A stretch of 14,943 bases of DNA from Sporisorium sorghi (GCA_023212695.1 JALCCG010000389.1:848-15790), one strand, 5' to 3'. Counted from the stretch's first letter, positions 1-8,527 are shown. The notes: generated by a model not told the origin, from the sequence alone. Numbers and translations are program-made.

Positions 1-2
1 GG

Positions 3-671
3 GCCGTGGCCCCCCCCGCCCCCTCCCGCCCCCTCCCCCCCCCCCCCCCCCTGCCTTTCCCCCCGCCCCCCCCCCCCCCCCCCTCCCCCCCCCCCCCCCC
101 CCAGGACCCCCGCCGCACCGACGCAACAAAGGACGAAATCACCCAAGCCTCCATCGCGGCCATCGCCCAACTCTCGCCCGGCGTCTCGCGCACCTGGTCC
201 GACCTCGCCCACCTCCGCCTTCTCTGGGGCGCCCACCCCATCGTCCTCAAAGGCATCCAGACCGTCGCCGACGCCGCGCGCGCCGTCGAGGCCGGCATGG
301 ACGGCGTGTGGGTCTCCAACCACGGCGGCCGCCAAGTCGACGGCGCCGTCGCCTCGCTCACCCAGCTCCCCGCCATCGCCGACTACATCCACTCCCTCCC
401 CCGCAAACAGCGCCAGGATAGCAAGACGGTGATTTTTGATTCGGGAGTCAGGTGCGGCGCGGATATCATGAAGGCGCTGTGTTTGGGCGCAGATGCCGTG
501 GCGGTGGGCAGGCCGTGGTGCTGGGGTCTGGCCGTTAAGGGGGAGGAGGGCGTGAGGGATGTGATGAAGACGCTGCTGGCTGACTTTGAGCTCAATGCGG
601 GGCTGGCTGGGTTCCAGTCGGTGAAGGAGCTTGGTAGACATGCGCTGGTCAGGGCTGATGGCCGGCTGTAG
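3..671 (+). CDS. FMN-dependent alpha-hydroxy-acid dehydrogenase/oxidase (L-lactate dehydrogenase or lactate monooxygenase-like), 3' part
   Basis: This is the C-terminal half of an FMN-dependent alpha-hydroxy-acid oxidising enzyme (family of cytochrome b2, glycolate oxidase and lactate 2-monooxygenase). Such enzymes oxidise 2-hydroxy acids such as lactate to 2-keto acids on a TIM barrel. Counting from the GTG at 6, the motifs are LKGI with the conserved Lys at residue 82, SNHGGRQ with the catalytic His at 106 and Arg at 109, DSGVRCGAD at 145-153 and AVGRP at 166-170; the last two bind the FMN phosphate. The frame is open to the window edge, so the start lies outside. Residues 3-32 are almost all proline, encoded by the C-rich tract, which replaces the barrel sequence expected there. 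Codons from 105 (GAC) onward match the family. A CAG at 102-104 directly before them may be a 3' splice site, so the true exon may start at 105. The substrate cannot be decided here. The gene is convergent with gatA, 68 bp apart. Confidence 0.88.
   Translation, partial: AVAPPAPSRPLPPPPPLPFPPPPPPPPSPPPPPQDPRRTDATKDEITQASIAAIAQLSPGVSRTWSDLAHLRLLWGAHPIVLKGIQTVADAARAVEAGMDGVWVSNHGGRQVDGAVASLTQLPAIADYIHSLPRKQRQDSKTVIFDSGVRCGADIMKALCLGADAVAVGRPWCWGLAVKGEEGVRDVMKTLLADFELNAGLAGFQSVKELGRHALVRADGRL
10..102. repeat. C-rich low-complexity tract
   Basis: About 93 bases are nearly pure C on the + strand, broken by single G or T residues and one short interruption near 52-60. It sits at the window edge inside the open frame of the FMN enzyme and would encode a poly-proline run that has no place in that fold. 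It ends in CAG, so it resembles an exaggerated pyrimidine tract before a splice acceptor. It could equally be a sequencing or assembly artefact next to a gap. Confidence 0.85.
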
Positions 672-739
672 AAGCAAAAGTTGTGTCGATTTGCGGCAAC
701 GAAATGATTTGTCTCTGCTTCATGAGGTGCAATCGATTG

Positions 740-2362
740 CTACGTATCGAGCCGCGACTGGAGCTGCGTAGCCACGTGCAGGAGCGCCTTGTCACACCCC
801 CACTGAGACACGAGCGTCACCCCGACCGGCCAGCCATCGTCTTCTGCCACCCCGGCCGGCACCGACACCGCAGGCAGCCCAGCCAAGCTCGCCGGAACCG
901 TCAAAATATCCTCAACATACTCTTTTGCGTCCGCTTCCCCCTCGCTCTCCTTCAACGTCGAAGCGAGCGTCGGCGCGGTGTCCACTGCCGACGGATGCAC
1001 GATCACGTCCACTCCCTCACTCGCACCCTCTTCCAGGTTCCTCTCGCTAGACGGATGACGCACGCGCAGCGCAGCTTCGAAATCCCGCTGCACCTGCTCC
1101 CTTATCCTCGACGCTTGCAGGAAAAAATTATCAAACGCATCGGCGGTGAGCGCAAACGTGCCGAGCAGGATGCGCTTGCGCACCTCCTCGCCGAACCCTG
1201 CCGTGCGCGTGGCGGCGTAGGCGTGGTGGCCAGGTGTACGCGGGTGGTGCGAGCCGTACTCGACGCCGTCGTAGCGCGCCATGTTGCTGCTCGCCTCGGC
1301 GGACGAGATGATGTAGTACGCGCTGAGTGCGGCGGGGGTGGTGGGGAGGCTGATCTGCGACATGTGGGCGCCGAGCTGCTCCAGTGCGGCGACTGCGCGT
1401 GCCAAGGGCGGTAAAATACGCGGGTGCAGTTCGGTGGGGAAGTACTCGCGCGGCACTCCGATGCGCAGGCCTTTGAGCGGCTGTGATGAGGTCGGTGCGA
1501 GCGAATCGAGCAGGCGGTCCGACGCGGCAGCGGCAGCGGCACGCGCTTCGGCGCTCGCACTCGTCGGATCCCGCGCGTCGTGCTGTGCAAGCACATCGTA
1601 TACCGCCGCTACATCTTCAACCGTCTTCGCAAGCACGCCCACAGTGTCCAAACTGTCCGCATACGACACCAGCCCCCACCGACTCACCAGCCCATAGCTC
1701 GGCTTGAGCCCCACAACCCCACAGTACGCCGCGGGCAACCGCACGCTGCCGCCCGTATCGCTGCCGAGCGCGAACCTCGCCAGCCCCGCCCTCACCGCCG
1801 CTGCTGACCCACCTGAGCTCCCGCCCGCCACCCTGTCCGCCGCGACATCCCACGCACGGGCAAGAGTGGAGGCAGACGCCGGGTTGCGCACCGCGCCATG
1901 AACCGAATGCACGTTGCTCGAACCCATCCCGAACTCGTCGCAGTTCGTCACACAGCTGATATCAGCACCCGCTTTGCGCAAGAGCGACACCGCAGTAGCG
2001 TCGAACGTCGGCGTGTACTCTTGCAGCATCGCGCTCGAGCACGAGGCGGGGGTGTCGCGCACGCAGATGTTGGCCTTGATCGCTGCTGTCCATCCCTTGA
2101 GCGGGCCGTCGATGGCGCTGTCTGCTAGGGAGTTGGAAGATGGGAGCTTGGCGACGATGGCGTTGTACGGGTCGAACGGTCCGTCCTGGAAAGTCTTGGA
2201 GAGCTTATGAGCCGTTGAGGTGGTTGCGAGGCTTCGACGAGCCAGCTTTGCAGGGGACGAGGTGCAGCAGATGCCGGCGCAGCGTCGAGTGGATGGACCG
2301 ACGCTGGTGCCGACGCTGAGGCAGCGCCGTGTGAGTCGGGTTCGCGCTAGTGGGCCGACCAT
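740..2362 (-). CDS. gatA: Mitochondrial glutamyl-tRNA(Gln) amidotransferase subunit A
   Basis: This 540-residue amidase-signature protein is GatA (HER2 in yeast). In the mitochondrial GatCAB/GatFAB complex it releases ammonia from glutamine so that mischarged Glu-tRNA(Gln) becomes Gln-tRNA(Gln). The Ser-cisSer-Lys triad is visible: Lys96 (AAIKANI), cis-Ser182 in GGSSGGS (180-186) and nucleophile Ser206 in GSDTGGSVRLP. The 24-residue Ser-Ser spacing is that of the family. GatA-specific segments follow: SSAEASSNMARYDGVEYG near 353-370 and TAGFGEEVRKRILLGTFAL near 387-404, then the C-terminal LTVPASLAGLPAVSVPAG. The first 59 residues carry many Arg/Ser/Thr and no acidic residue, as in a mitochondrial targeting peptide; this supports the ATG at 2362. 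Oddities: the usual Asp after the catalytic Lys is Ala97 (KAN, not KDN), and about 11 extra residues lie between Asn160 and the GGSSGGS motif. Partner subunits are not in the window, which is normal for a nuclear gene. Confidence 0.95.
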   Translation of the reverse strand: MVGPLARTRLTRRCLSVGTSVGPSTRRCAGICCTSSPAKLARRSLATTSTAHKLSKTFQDGPFDPYNAIVAKLPSSNSLADSAIDGPLKGWTAAIKANICVRDTPASCSSAMLQEYTPTFDATAVSLLRKAGADISCVTNCDEFGMGSSNVHSVHGAVRNPASASTLARAWDVAADRVAGGSSGGSAAAVRAGLARFALGSDTGGSVRLPAAYCGVVGLKPSYGLVSRWGLVSYADSLDTVGVLAKTVEDVAAVYDVLAQHDARDPTSASAEARAAAAAASDRLLDSLAPTSSQPLKGLRIGVPREYFPTELHPRILPPLARAVAALEQLGAHMSQISLPTTPAALSAYYIISSAEASSNMARYDGVEYGSHHPRTPGHHAYAATRTAGFGEEVRKRILLGTFALTADAFDNFFLQASRIREQVQRDFEAALRVRHPSSERNLEEGASEGVDVIVHPSAVDTAPTLASTLKESEGEADAKEYVEDILTVPASLAGLPAVSVPAGVAEDDGWPVGVTLVSQWGCDKALLHVATQLQSRLDT

Positions 2363-4794
2363 CTCTGTGGTTTGTGTTGGTAGGAAGCAAGGAGAAGCAG
2401 CGTTGTTCGACGTTTCTTCTTGTTCTCGACGAAGAATTGGACCCTGAAAAAGTCGCAGTGGAGGCGTGTCGCTTTCTCGTGCGAGAAATCGTCAGGCGGC
2501 GACCAACTCTGCAAAGCCGTAGAACAGACGTAGGTATCGCAAGTGTCTTACCTTGGGCATGCTCAGGCCCTTTTGCTGCTGAGTCTTCTCTGACCGGCCC
2601 TGATACGATTATTGAAACGGTTTCAAGACGACAGTGAGAGGCGTTTGCAGATGTTCCGTGCGAGGAGATCTCCAACGCCAAAAAGGAGGAAGAAATTGAG
2701 GTTGCGAAATTCCTCTCTCTATTCAACGTCGACGTCTGAACCAAACCACAGGCTCGACTGCATGCATCCGCCCGACCACCGGTGTCGGCATCGGCAACGG
2801 AAGGCGACTCCTAGGATGCAGAGAAAGTAACGCGCTTCCTAACGAAAAAGCTCGATGTTCGTGTCAACTACATCGCTTGCGAGTGGCTGGGGATTGCACG
2901 ACGTCGCTGCGGTATCTTGAGATGTCCACGGCCAGTCTCGGGCAAGACAAAGCGAAACCGAGAATCTGGTTCTCGTGGCCAGCTTGTAGATGTTGGAATG
3001 GACAGGTACATCCAATCGACGGTACGCCCTGCAGCGGGGCCTCTTGAGGAGAAGCTGCACCGTCAATCCGCGAGCATCGTGAAGCGGTAACAACTTCGAG
3101 ACGACGGTCGCAAGCGAGACTCGACGAGGGATAGCAAACCAGGGGTCCCTCCTTGGTTACAACTTCCACGCAGATCGAGTGGAAACGAAGCCAGGGGGGT
3201 CAGCTGGTCGCGTCGAGGGCCAAAGATCTAGCCGAGCTCGCTACCTATCAACTCCTTTCGAGTCGTGCGGATCGACAGCTGTACCCTCTCTGCCACCTCA
3301 AACACAACAACGACTCACACGTTGCAAGACACTGATGCCGGTTTTCGTGCAGCTGCCAAGATAGGCTAAGCCAAGCTCGCGCTCGGCGTTGCAAGCTTCG
3401 TGTTGGAAAGATAAAGCTAGTCTTTGCCGTTGTTCGGAGATGCACGGCCGTTTTGATACTCACAGAAAGGAACAGGGTCAGGGTTGCAAAGTAAAGCTTC
3501 GGAGTGTTGCGAAGTAAAGATGGTGGGGAGAGAGTGAGGCACACCAACGAGATCGGAGAAGCCAAGCTCATGCCGACGCTGCAGCACGGATCGGCTTGGA
3601 TGGACGAGAAGCTCCGTTACTGGGTGGAAGAACTTTGATGCAACGGACCGCAGCCAGAGATGCAGCGGCCTGCATGCAAGAACCGGCTTGCTTTCGATGG
3701 GCGTGGCAAGCTCATGCGCCCGCAGTATCACGAGGAAGCGGCGTTTTTACGAGACGCTTGACGAGCAGTCTATAGCAGTGCGTGGAAGTGCATTGATGAA
3801 GATGGTAGGCGAGGAGCATTGGATGGGGATGGGCAAGGGTAAACCGTCGAATGTGATGTTGGCATTCCACGATGGCGGTGGAAGCGAGGATTCGACAAGA
3901 CCAACACGGACACGCGGATTTCTGCGGCTGTGGAAGCGTTGTTATCGTTTTGCTCTTTCCATGCCCATCGAGAGGCATAGCAGAGCGTGGTTCAGAGGCA
4001 TCCCCGTGTCGATGCTATTGTGCGCGGCCTTTGCATGTCGTCGTTCTGTAGACCTCGTTCGAAGCCGCCCCCTGATCGACGTGGACTATCTGTCACGAAT
4101 AACTTATCTCTCGGTCAGCTAAGGTTGGCCGGTAGAAACTTTGCGGTGCGCTGAGTCGCAAAGCAGAACTCGGATTCCGATCGAATCGGCATGGTCGTCG
4201 AACGGAAAAGAACCCCAGAAGGATCCAGGCTTGGAGCGGAGTTGAAAGGAGCAGAAGAGAATGGTGCCATTCCATTCAGGCCGAACAACTCCGTCTCAAC
4301 ACGGCACACGGCTTGCGTGAAGATGTCGTTGTGTTTGCAACGTTGATCGGCGTCGTCGAAGACGCCAACGGCAACAACAATGCAAGGCGACGCACAGCAC
4401 AGCAAAAGCCGCCTGGTGCAATGCGGCTGGAAGCGACGCGTGGCAACAGCAACGGCAATAGCAACAGCAACGCAGCGGAAGGGTCACGCCAACATCAGCA
4501 ACGACACAACTCGATCCAAGTGGAAAGGGACGGATGGATGGCGTATGCAGTGGCAGACGGACGGGTATGCAATTGTGACCGTTTCCTGTACCACTGATGA
4601 GATGCGCTACGGTCGCGCCAGGTTTCTGGTCTTTTTGAGTGGCTTCTGCCAAAAACCAAAAATTCGGATCTCTCCAACGCAACGCACAAATTCAGTCTCC
4701 GGCTTTTGCTTGCCAAAGAAAGAAAATTTTGAAAATTAGAATACTGTGCCTGTCTACAATTGCGAATTTCCCGGATGCCTGTCGATGGTCAAAC

Positions 4795-4796
<2 letters not shown>

Positions 4797-4827
<31 letters not shown>
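4797..4827. repeat. Poly(T) tract, 31 nt
   Basis: This is an uninterrupted run of 31 T on the + strand. It lies 107 nt before a longer poly(A) run, so the two can pair as inverted repeats. The flanking AACAC on the left is mirrored by GTGTT just beyond the A run. The length may be inexact, because homopolymers of this size are error-prone in assemblies. Confidence 0.95.
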
Positions 4828-4828
<1 letters not shown>

Positions 4829-4934
4829 GCCACCCTCTCTTGATACGCCTTTGTCCGCTTCAACCAAAACCGTGTGACTCAGGTGTTGTTCGTACTGCCG
4901 AGCTGTGCCAACCCAAAGCCTCTTTATTTTTGCG

Positions 4935-4987
<53 letters not shown>
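4935..4987. repeat. Poly(A) tract, 53 nt
   Basis: This is an uninterrupted run of 53 A on the + strand. No gene-like sequence precedes it, and I see no clear target-site duplication, so a retroposed cDNA tail is possible but unsupported. Together with the T31 tract it makes an inverted homopolymer pair. Confidence 0.95.
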
Positions 4988-4990
<3 letters not shown>

Positions 4991-5056
4991 TGTTCATTCG
5001 CCTGTTCTTGACTTCGATCCCCGCGGCTATTGGGGCACGTCCAAGTGTCTTGGCTG

Positions 5057-5083
5057 TCTCTCTCTCTCTCTCTCTCTCTCTCT
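5057..5083. repeat. (TC)n microsatellite
   Basis: About 13 perfect TC dinucleotides lie upstream of the response regulator gene. Pyrimidine-rich tracts are common around fungal promoters, but at 700 nt from the start codon a direct promoter role is not shown. Confidence 0.9.
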
Positions 5084-5647
5084 GTAGTTGCTGCCTCCTT
5101 TTCTTCGGGCCAGAATGGTGGACATTGCGCTTTAACCGTGTCTGACTGACCGTGCGTCCGTGTGCCTCAGCCTCCAAAGCCACCCAGCCATCTTCAAGCC
5201 CAGAGTCTTGTTTGGCGAGGTCGAAGTCATATGCCGCTGCAACCTCTGCTGCTGCCGCTACCATCCGTGCAACCAACGCCACACCCGCCCGCCGAATCGA
5301 AGCCCCCCCAGCCAAAAGCAGGCAAGCTTACTGCAGCTTTTCCACCTGCATCGACAGCCACCCCACAACCCTATTTCCTTTTGCCCTGCTGCTCGTTCTG
5401 TCGCTCCAGCGTCGATTCATTGCCGCCACCTGCCAAGCTTCCATCCCTTCTCTCTCACCCACCATCTTCTCTCATTGTCCTTTCATTTCCTCACGCACAT
5501 ATACATCACCACCACCAACAACCGGGTAGGACTCTTTCTCCATCAACATTGTTGCTCGCCTCCTTTCAGGCCACCACCACAACCTTTGCGACCCCGCTGT
5601 GTTTTCTGCAGCAACCACGCATACATTCTACATCAACCCAACTTGAC

Positions 5648-5659
5648 ATGAAGCGATAA
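5648..5659 (+). other. Minimal upstream ORF in the response regulator leader
   Basis: ATG AAG CGA TAA is a three-codon reading frame ending 118 nt before the response regulator ATG. If transcription starts upstream of 5648, scanning ribosomes would meet it first and could be slowed or lost. The transcription start is unknown, so this is only a candidate regulatory element. Confidence 0.3.
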
Positions 5660-5777
5660 AGTCACATTTCATCTTTCTCGTTCAGGTTCTCCAACTCTGA
5701 CAGTCCCCTTTTTTTCTTGACGCTCCGCCGTCTTTTTCTTCTGAAGGGTTAGCCGCTTTAGACATCCCGTTCCATTT

Positions 5778-7436
5778 ATGCCCATTGCCGCTACTGCATC
5801 CAACCTCGCCACCCACGATACTCGGTCCGCCTCGCCTCTGCCTCCTACCCACTCGCTTCGCATCCTCATCGTCGACGATAACCCTGTCAACCTCTCCATC
5901 CTCAGCACGTTGCTCAAGCGCCGCTTCGGCCATGCGCTAGCGCGAACGCCCGTCAGCCTCGACAGCGGCCTCAAGGCGCTCCAGCTGCTCCGCACCGAGA
6001 TCTTCGACCTCATCTTGATGGACATCGAGATGCCGTACCTGGATGGCGTTGAATGCACCCGTCGCATCCGTGCAGCCGAGGACGGCATCCTCGCGCCCAA
6101 CCGCTATGCACACATCGTCGCCGTCACCACCAACGTCGGTCCCGAACCTGCTTCGCTCTACCGCCACGTCGGCATGGACGGTATGATCAGCAAGCCCGTG
6201 CGCTTTCGAAACTTCCAGCAGTACTTGTGCCCGCTCTCGATCGAGGCGCTCGAGGCCAAGGGATCTGTCACGCCCGTGCTCGTGGGCTCCGAGCAGGTGT
6301 TGCCTCCCATGCCGCCCATCGAGCTCGATCAGCGGCTCTTCTTTGTACCCACTGCGACGGGCGGCATGGTCACCCAGGCCAAGTCGTCCGATCGTGATGG
6401 CGGCTCGCCTACGCCCGAGTACTCGGACGCCAACCAGTTTGCCGCCATGCTCAAGGCGCAGACGTCCAAGTCGCTGCGCGATCGCAAGGCGCTCTCGATC
6501 TCTCGTTCCGCCACGCTCTCGGAACCGCGCAGGTCGTCGTTCAACTCGCCTAGGTCCGAGCATCTGCCTGCCATCCGCCTCGCGGCCCAGCCGAACGGCG
6601 GTGCTGACAACACGGACAATGCGGTGGCCGACGATCAGGCGCGAGGTTGCGAGCTCGACGCTGCAAAGAAGGACGTCTCCAAGGTGCCCATGCTTTCGTT
6701 TGAATCGCTGGTGGAGCGCGAGACACGCGAGCGCGAGCTGGACTGCATGATGCAACGACGTGCGCCTGTGCCGGTTCGACCGGTGCCCATCCACCGCATC
6801 AGTTCGCCGGCATACATGCTCGACGCATCGCCCATCGCTCGCGCGCGCGCCGAGCCGGCCATGCGCTCCGACCCGGATCTGGACGCATCGCGTGCTATGC
6901 GCCCCGACATCCACCCCGTCGCGCCCCAGCGGTTGGTACGAAACGACTCGGACGCATCGTCCAACAGTGCCGTCGACAGCGCTGGCAACGATGGCCCCAC
7001 ACGCTCGTCTTCGGCTTGGTCCAACATGCCCTTGTCGTCGGAATCGACCATCACGACGCAGCGCTCCGCCTCGTTCGATTTGCTGAGCAGCTTCGTCAAC
7101 CATCGCGCTACGAGCCCGTCGTCTGCGCTCACGACGCCCGTTTCGTCGCCGGTGGACATGAGGTCACTCGACGACCGCAAGGCTCACAGCGACGACAACG
7201 ACGATGACGTTCGCGAGGCGGTGTTCAGCCCGTGCGCTGACGACCTGCTTGGCACGCGTGCTCCTGGACTGGAGTATCTGGACACGCCCGTGCTGCCGTC
7301 GTTCCCGCCCCTGTCGAAGCGCGCCATGTCGCTGCAGAGCAGCCCGCGGATTCGGGTGTGCGACGCGGATGACCAGGACGAGCCCCGCGCGCGCAGCGAC
7401 CTGGGCTCGCGCATGGATGCGTTGCAGCTGGACTGA
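5778..7436 (+). CDS. Response regulator, N-terminal receiver domain with long disordered Ser-rich tail
   Basis: This 552-residue protein starts with a two-component receiver (REC) domain at about residues 27-153. The acid pocket is Asp33-Asp34 (ILIVDDNPVN), the phosphoacceptor is Asp82 (LILMDIEMP), the switch Thr is 117 (VAVTTNV) and the conserved Lys is 139 followed by Pro140 (ISKPV). All phosphotransfer residues are present, so it should accept phosphate from a histidine phosphotransfer protein such as Ypd1. Residues from about 170 to 552 have no recognisable fold: they are rich in Ser, Arg, Pro and Asp, with an acidic patch DDNDDDV near 474-480. There is no DNA-binding, kinase or cyclase domain. 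Known fungal regulators (Ssk1, Skn7, Rim15) carry the receiver at or near the C-terminus, so this layout differs; a loose relation to stand-alone stress regulators such as Candida Srr1 is possible. The ATG at 5778 is supported by an in-frame N-terminus directly before the domain and a pyrimidine-rich leader. There are no introns. Confidence 0.88.
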   Translation: MPIAATASNLATHDTRSASPLPPTHSLRILIVDDNPVNLSILSTLLKRRFGHALARTPVSLDSGLKALQLLRTEIFDLILMDIEMPYLDGVECTRRIRAAEDGILAPNRYAHIVAVTTNVGPEPASLYRHVGMDGMISKPVRFRNFQQYLCPLSIEALEAKGSVTPVLVGSEQVLPPMPPIELDQRLFFVPTATGGMVTQAKSSDRDGGSPTPEYSDANQFAAMLKAQTSKSLRDRKALSISRSATLSEPRRSSFNSPRSEHLPAIRLAAQPNGGADNTDNAVADDQARGCELDAAKKDVSKVPMLSFESLVERETRERELDCMMQRRAPVPVRPVPIHRISSPAYMLDASPIARARAEPAMRSDPDLDASRAMRPDIHPVAPQRLVRNDSDASSNSAVDSAGNDGPTRSSSAWSNMPLSSESTITTQRSASFDLLSSFVNHRATSPSSALTTPVSSPVDMRSLDDRKAHSDDNDDDVREAVFSPCADDLLGTRAPGLEYLDTPVLPSFPPLSKRAMSLQSSPRIRVCDADDQDEPRARSDLGSRMDALQLD

Positions 7437-7746
7437 ACCGTCATCATCACCCTCTTTTGGGCCTCACATCGGATTGTCTCGGATCATCGCTTCGGTTTTC
7501 AGCGCACGACCTCTCTGTGCGCTGCGGTGATTGGTCCCATGTTTGCATACTCAGGGTCGTCAAGCTGCGAGGGGGACCGCAGCTACACACACACACGTGC
7601 AAAAGCAGTTCTCTTATATACACGTCAAGCCTCCCAAAAAAGCGTGTGGCTACACATCTCGCTCTTCCTCTCGCCGCGTATCTCGTTCATACTGTATACC
7701 CTCCGTTGCATCCTGGGCCCACCACTTGTCACCGCTTGGACTCGTG

Positions 7747-7765
7747 TCTCTCTCTCTCTCTCTCT
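7747..7765. repeat. (TC)n microsatellite
   Basis: About 9 perfect TC dinucleotides lie in the region downstream of the response regulator. I see no link to a gene feature. Confidence 0.85.
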
Positions 7766-8297
7766 ATCCGTCTAGTGTATCTCTGTTTTTCATTTGGGCT
7801 TTTCTGGTTTCCAGTCTCTGGTTGGTACTGGTTCTTTGTGTCATTCTTTGTATCTCGGGGTTTTTCTATCAGTCAAGTATGCTTTTCTCTCGATGTTGGT
7901 GTGGTTTGCTGTTCGTTTGTAACGAGATGTAACGATGATTGTGTTGTGTATGAGGAACAGCAGTCGATGGCCTCGAAGGTGTGTATGAGAGGAGGGCTTA
8001 CTAATGCTGACACTCAACTTGTGACAGAAAAGAGGGGCTCCGATTTCAAAGTCAGTTCTCGCTGGCCCCTTGATCAAGTGTTTTCGCTTCTTTTCTTTGA
8101 ATTTTCGCGTGTGCGTTTGTGTTTTTTTTGTGTTGGACTCTGCACTCAAACTGACACGCGCCTCTCTCCTCTGCTTTTCGAATTCGAAAGAGAGAGAGCT
8201 CTGCGCCCCTGAGAGAGAAAATCACGCTCGGCGAGAAAAAGCGCGCGCACGGGCGTGTGAGTGTGTGAGATTTGTCAGAGAGAGTCTTGCGCGTGTG

Positions 8298-8323
8298 GCT
8301 TGCTGGCTGTGCTTGCTGGCTGT
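8298..8323. repeat. 13-nt direct tandem duplication
   Basis: The unit GCTTGCTGGCTGT occurs twice, exactly and head to tail, 205-230 nt upstream of the tropomyosin ATG. It looks like a replication-slippage duplication in the promoter region. Confidence 0.8.
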
Positions 8324-8428
8324 GCTGCGCAGGCGTGAGTGTGCGCTTGCCCCTCAAAGAGGGCGATGACCGCCTTTTCCTCTGATCACCCCTATCTATA
8401 CTCTCGTCAACGATCATCTTGACAAAGT

Positions 8429-8443
8429 CCCCCCCCCCCCCCC
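8429..8443. repeat. Poly(C) tract, 15 nt
   Basis: A run of 15 C continues into TTTTT, 85-100 nt upstream of the tropomyosin start codon. Such pyrimidine tracts often sit near fungal transcription starts; that role is inferred here. Confidence 0.85.
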
Positions 8444-8527
8444 TTTTTCCACTTGTTACGACATACAACGAACGAATCATCTTTGCTTTACGACTACCAT
8501 CGTCAACACTCGAAAAACTCATACACA

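Larger units (their letters stand above)
2363..5777. other. 3.4-kb stretch between divergent genes, no supportable gene
   Basis: This region separates gatA (leftward) from the response regulator (rightward), so it holds both promoters. Both strands contain only short unrelated open frames with no recognisable domain. The longest with an ATG on the + strand runs 3697-4122 (about 141 codons, Arg-rich, no match I know). I found no tRNA B-box or snRNA-like block by eye. Composition is not uniform: 2400-4100 is mixed, 4365-4510 is rich in CAA/AGC triplets, 4797-4987 holds long T and A homopolymers, 5057-5083 is a TC repeat, and 5150-5777 is strongly pyrimidine-rich on the + strand, as expected of a fungal promoter and leader. 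A non-coding RNA or an intron-split small gene is not excluded. Confidence 0.6.
7437..8527. other. Intergenic region, 3' end of response regulator and tropomyosin promoter/leader
   Basis: No gene is supported in these 1.1 kb. It holds an (AC)6 run at 7585-7596, a (TC)n tract at 7747-7765, a perfect 14-bp palindrome centred on GAATTC at 8176-8189 flanked by pyrimidine-rich sequence on the left and purine-rich sequence on the right, an exact 13-nt tandem duplication at 8298-8323, and a run of 15 C followed by 5 T at 8429-8448. The last 85 bases before 8528 are A/C-rich and free of ATG, which suits a tropomyosin 5' leader. Open frames here come from stop-poor low-complexity sequence. Confidence 0.6.

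Noticed and set aside
2205..2744. 179-codon minus-strand frame over the gatA start and its upstream region
   Set aside because: It overlaps the GatA N-terminus in another frame and has no domain; it is at best leader sequence.
3697..4122. 141-codon + strand ORF as a small gene
   Set aside because: It has an ATG and a normal length for chance, but no domain, no coding-like composition that stands out and no neighbours suggesting a role. It is left as a point to check, not called.
4139..4163. CTTTGCG/CGCAAAG inverted repeat with an 11-nt loop as an RNA hairpin or terminator
   Set aside because: Seven base pairs in a 3.4-kb region is expected by chance, and no gene or U-run is associated with it.
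4639..5315. Open frames through the T31 and A53 tracts, with Phe or Lys runs
   Set aside because: They are open only because homopolymers contain no stops; no domain is present on either side.
5152..5659. Three overlapping + strand open frames of 125-165 codons
   Set aside because: The sequence is pyrimidine-rich, which removes stop codons in every frame at once; the predicted proteins are Pro/Ser/His low complexity.
5937..7103. 388-codon open frame on the minus strand
   Set aside because: It lies wholly antisense to the response regulator, is rich in Arg/Gly/His as expected of a GC-rich mirror frame, and contains no recognisable domain.
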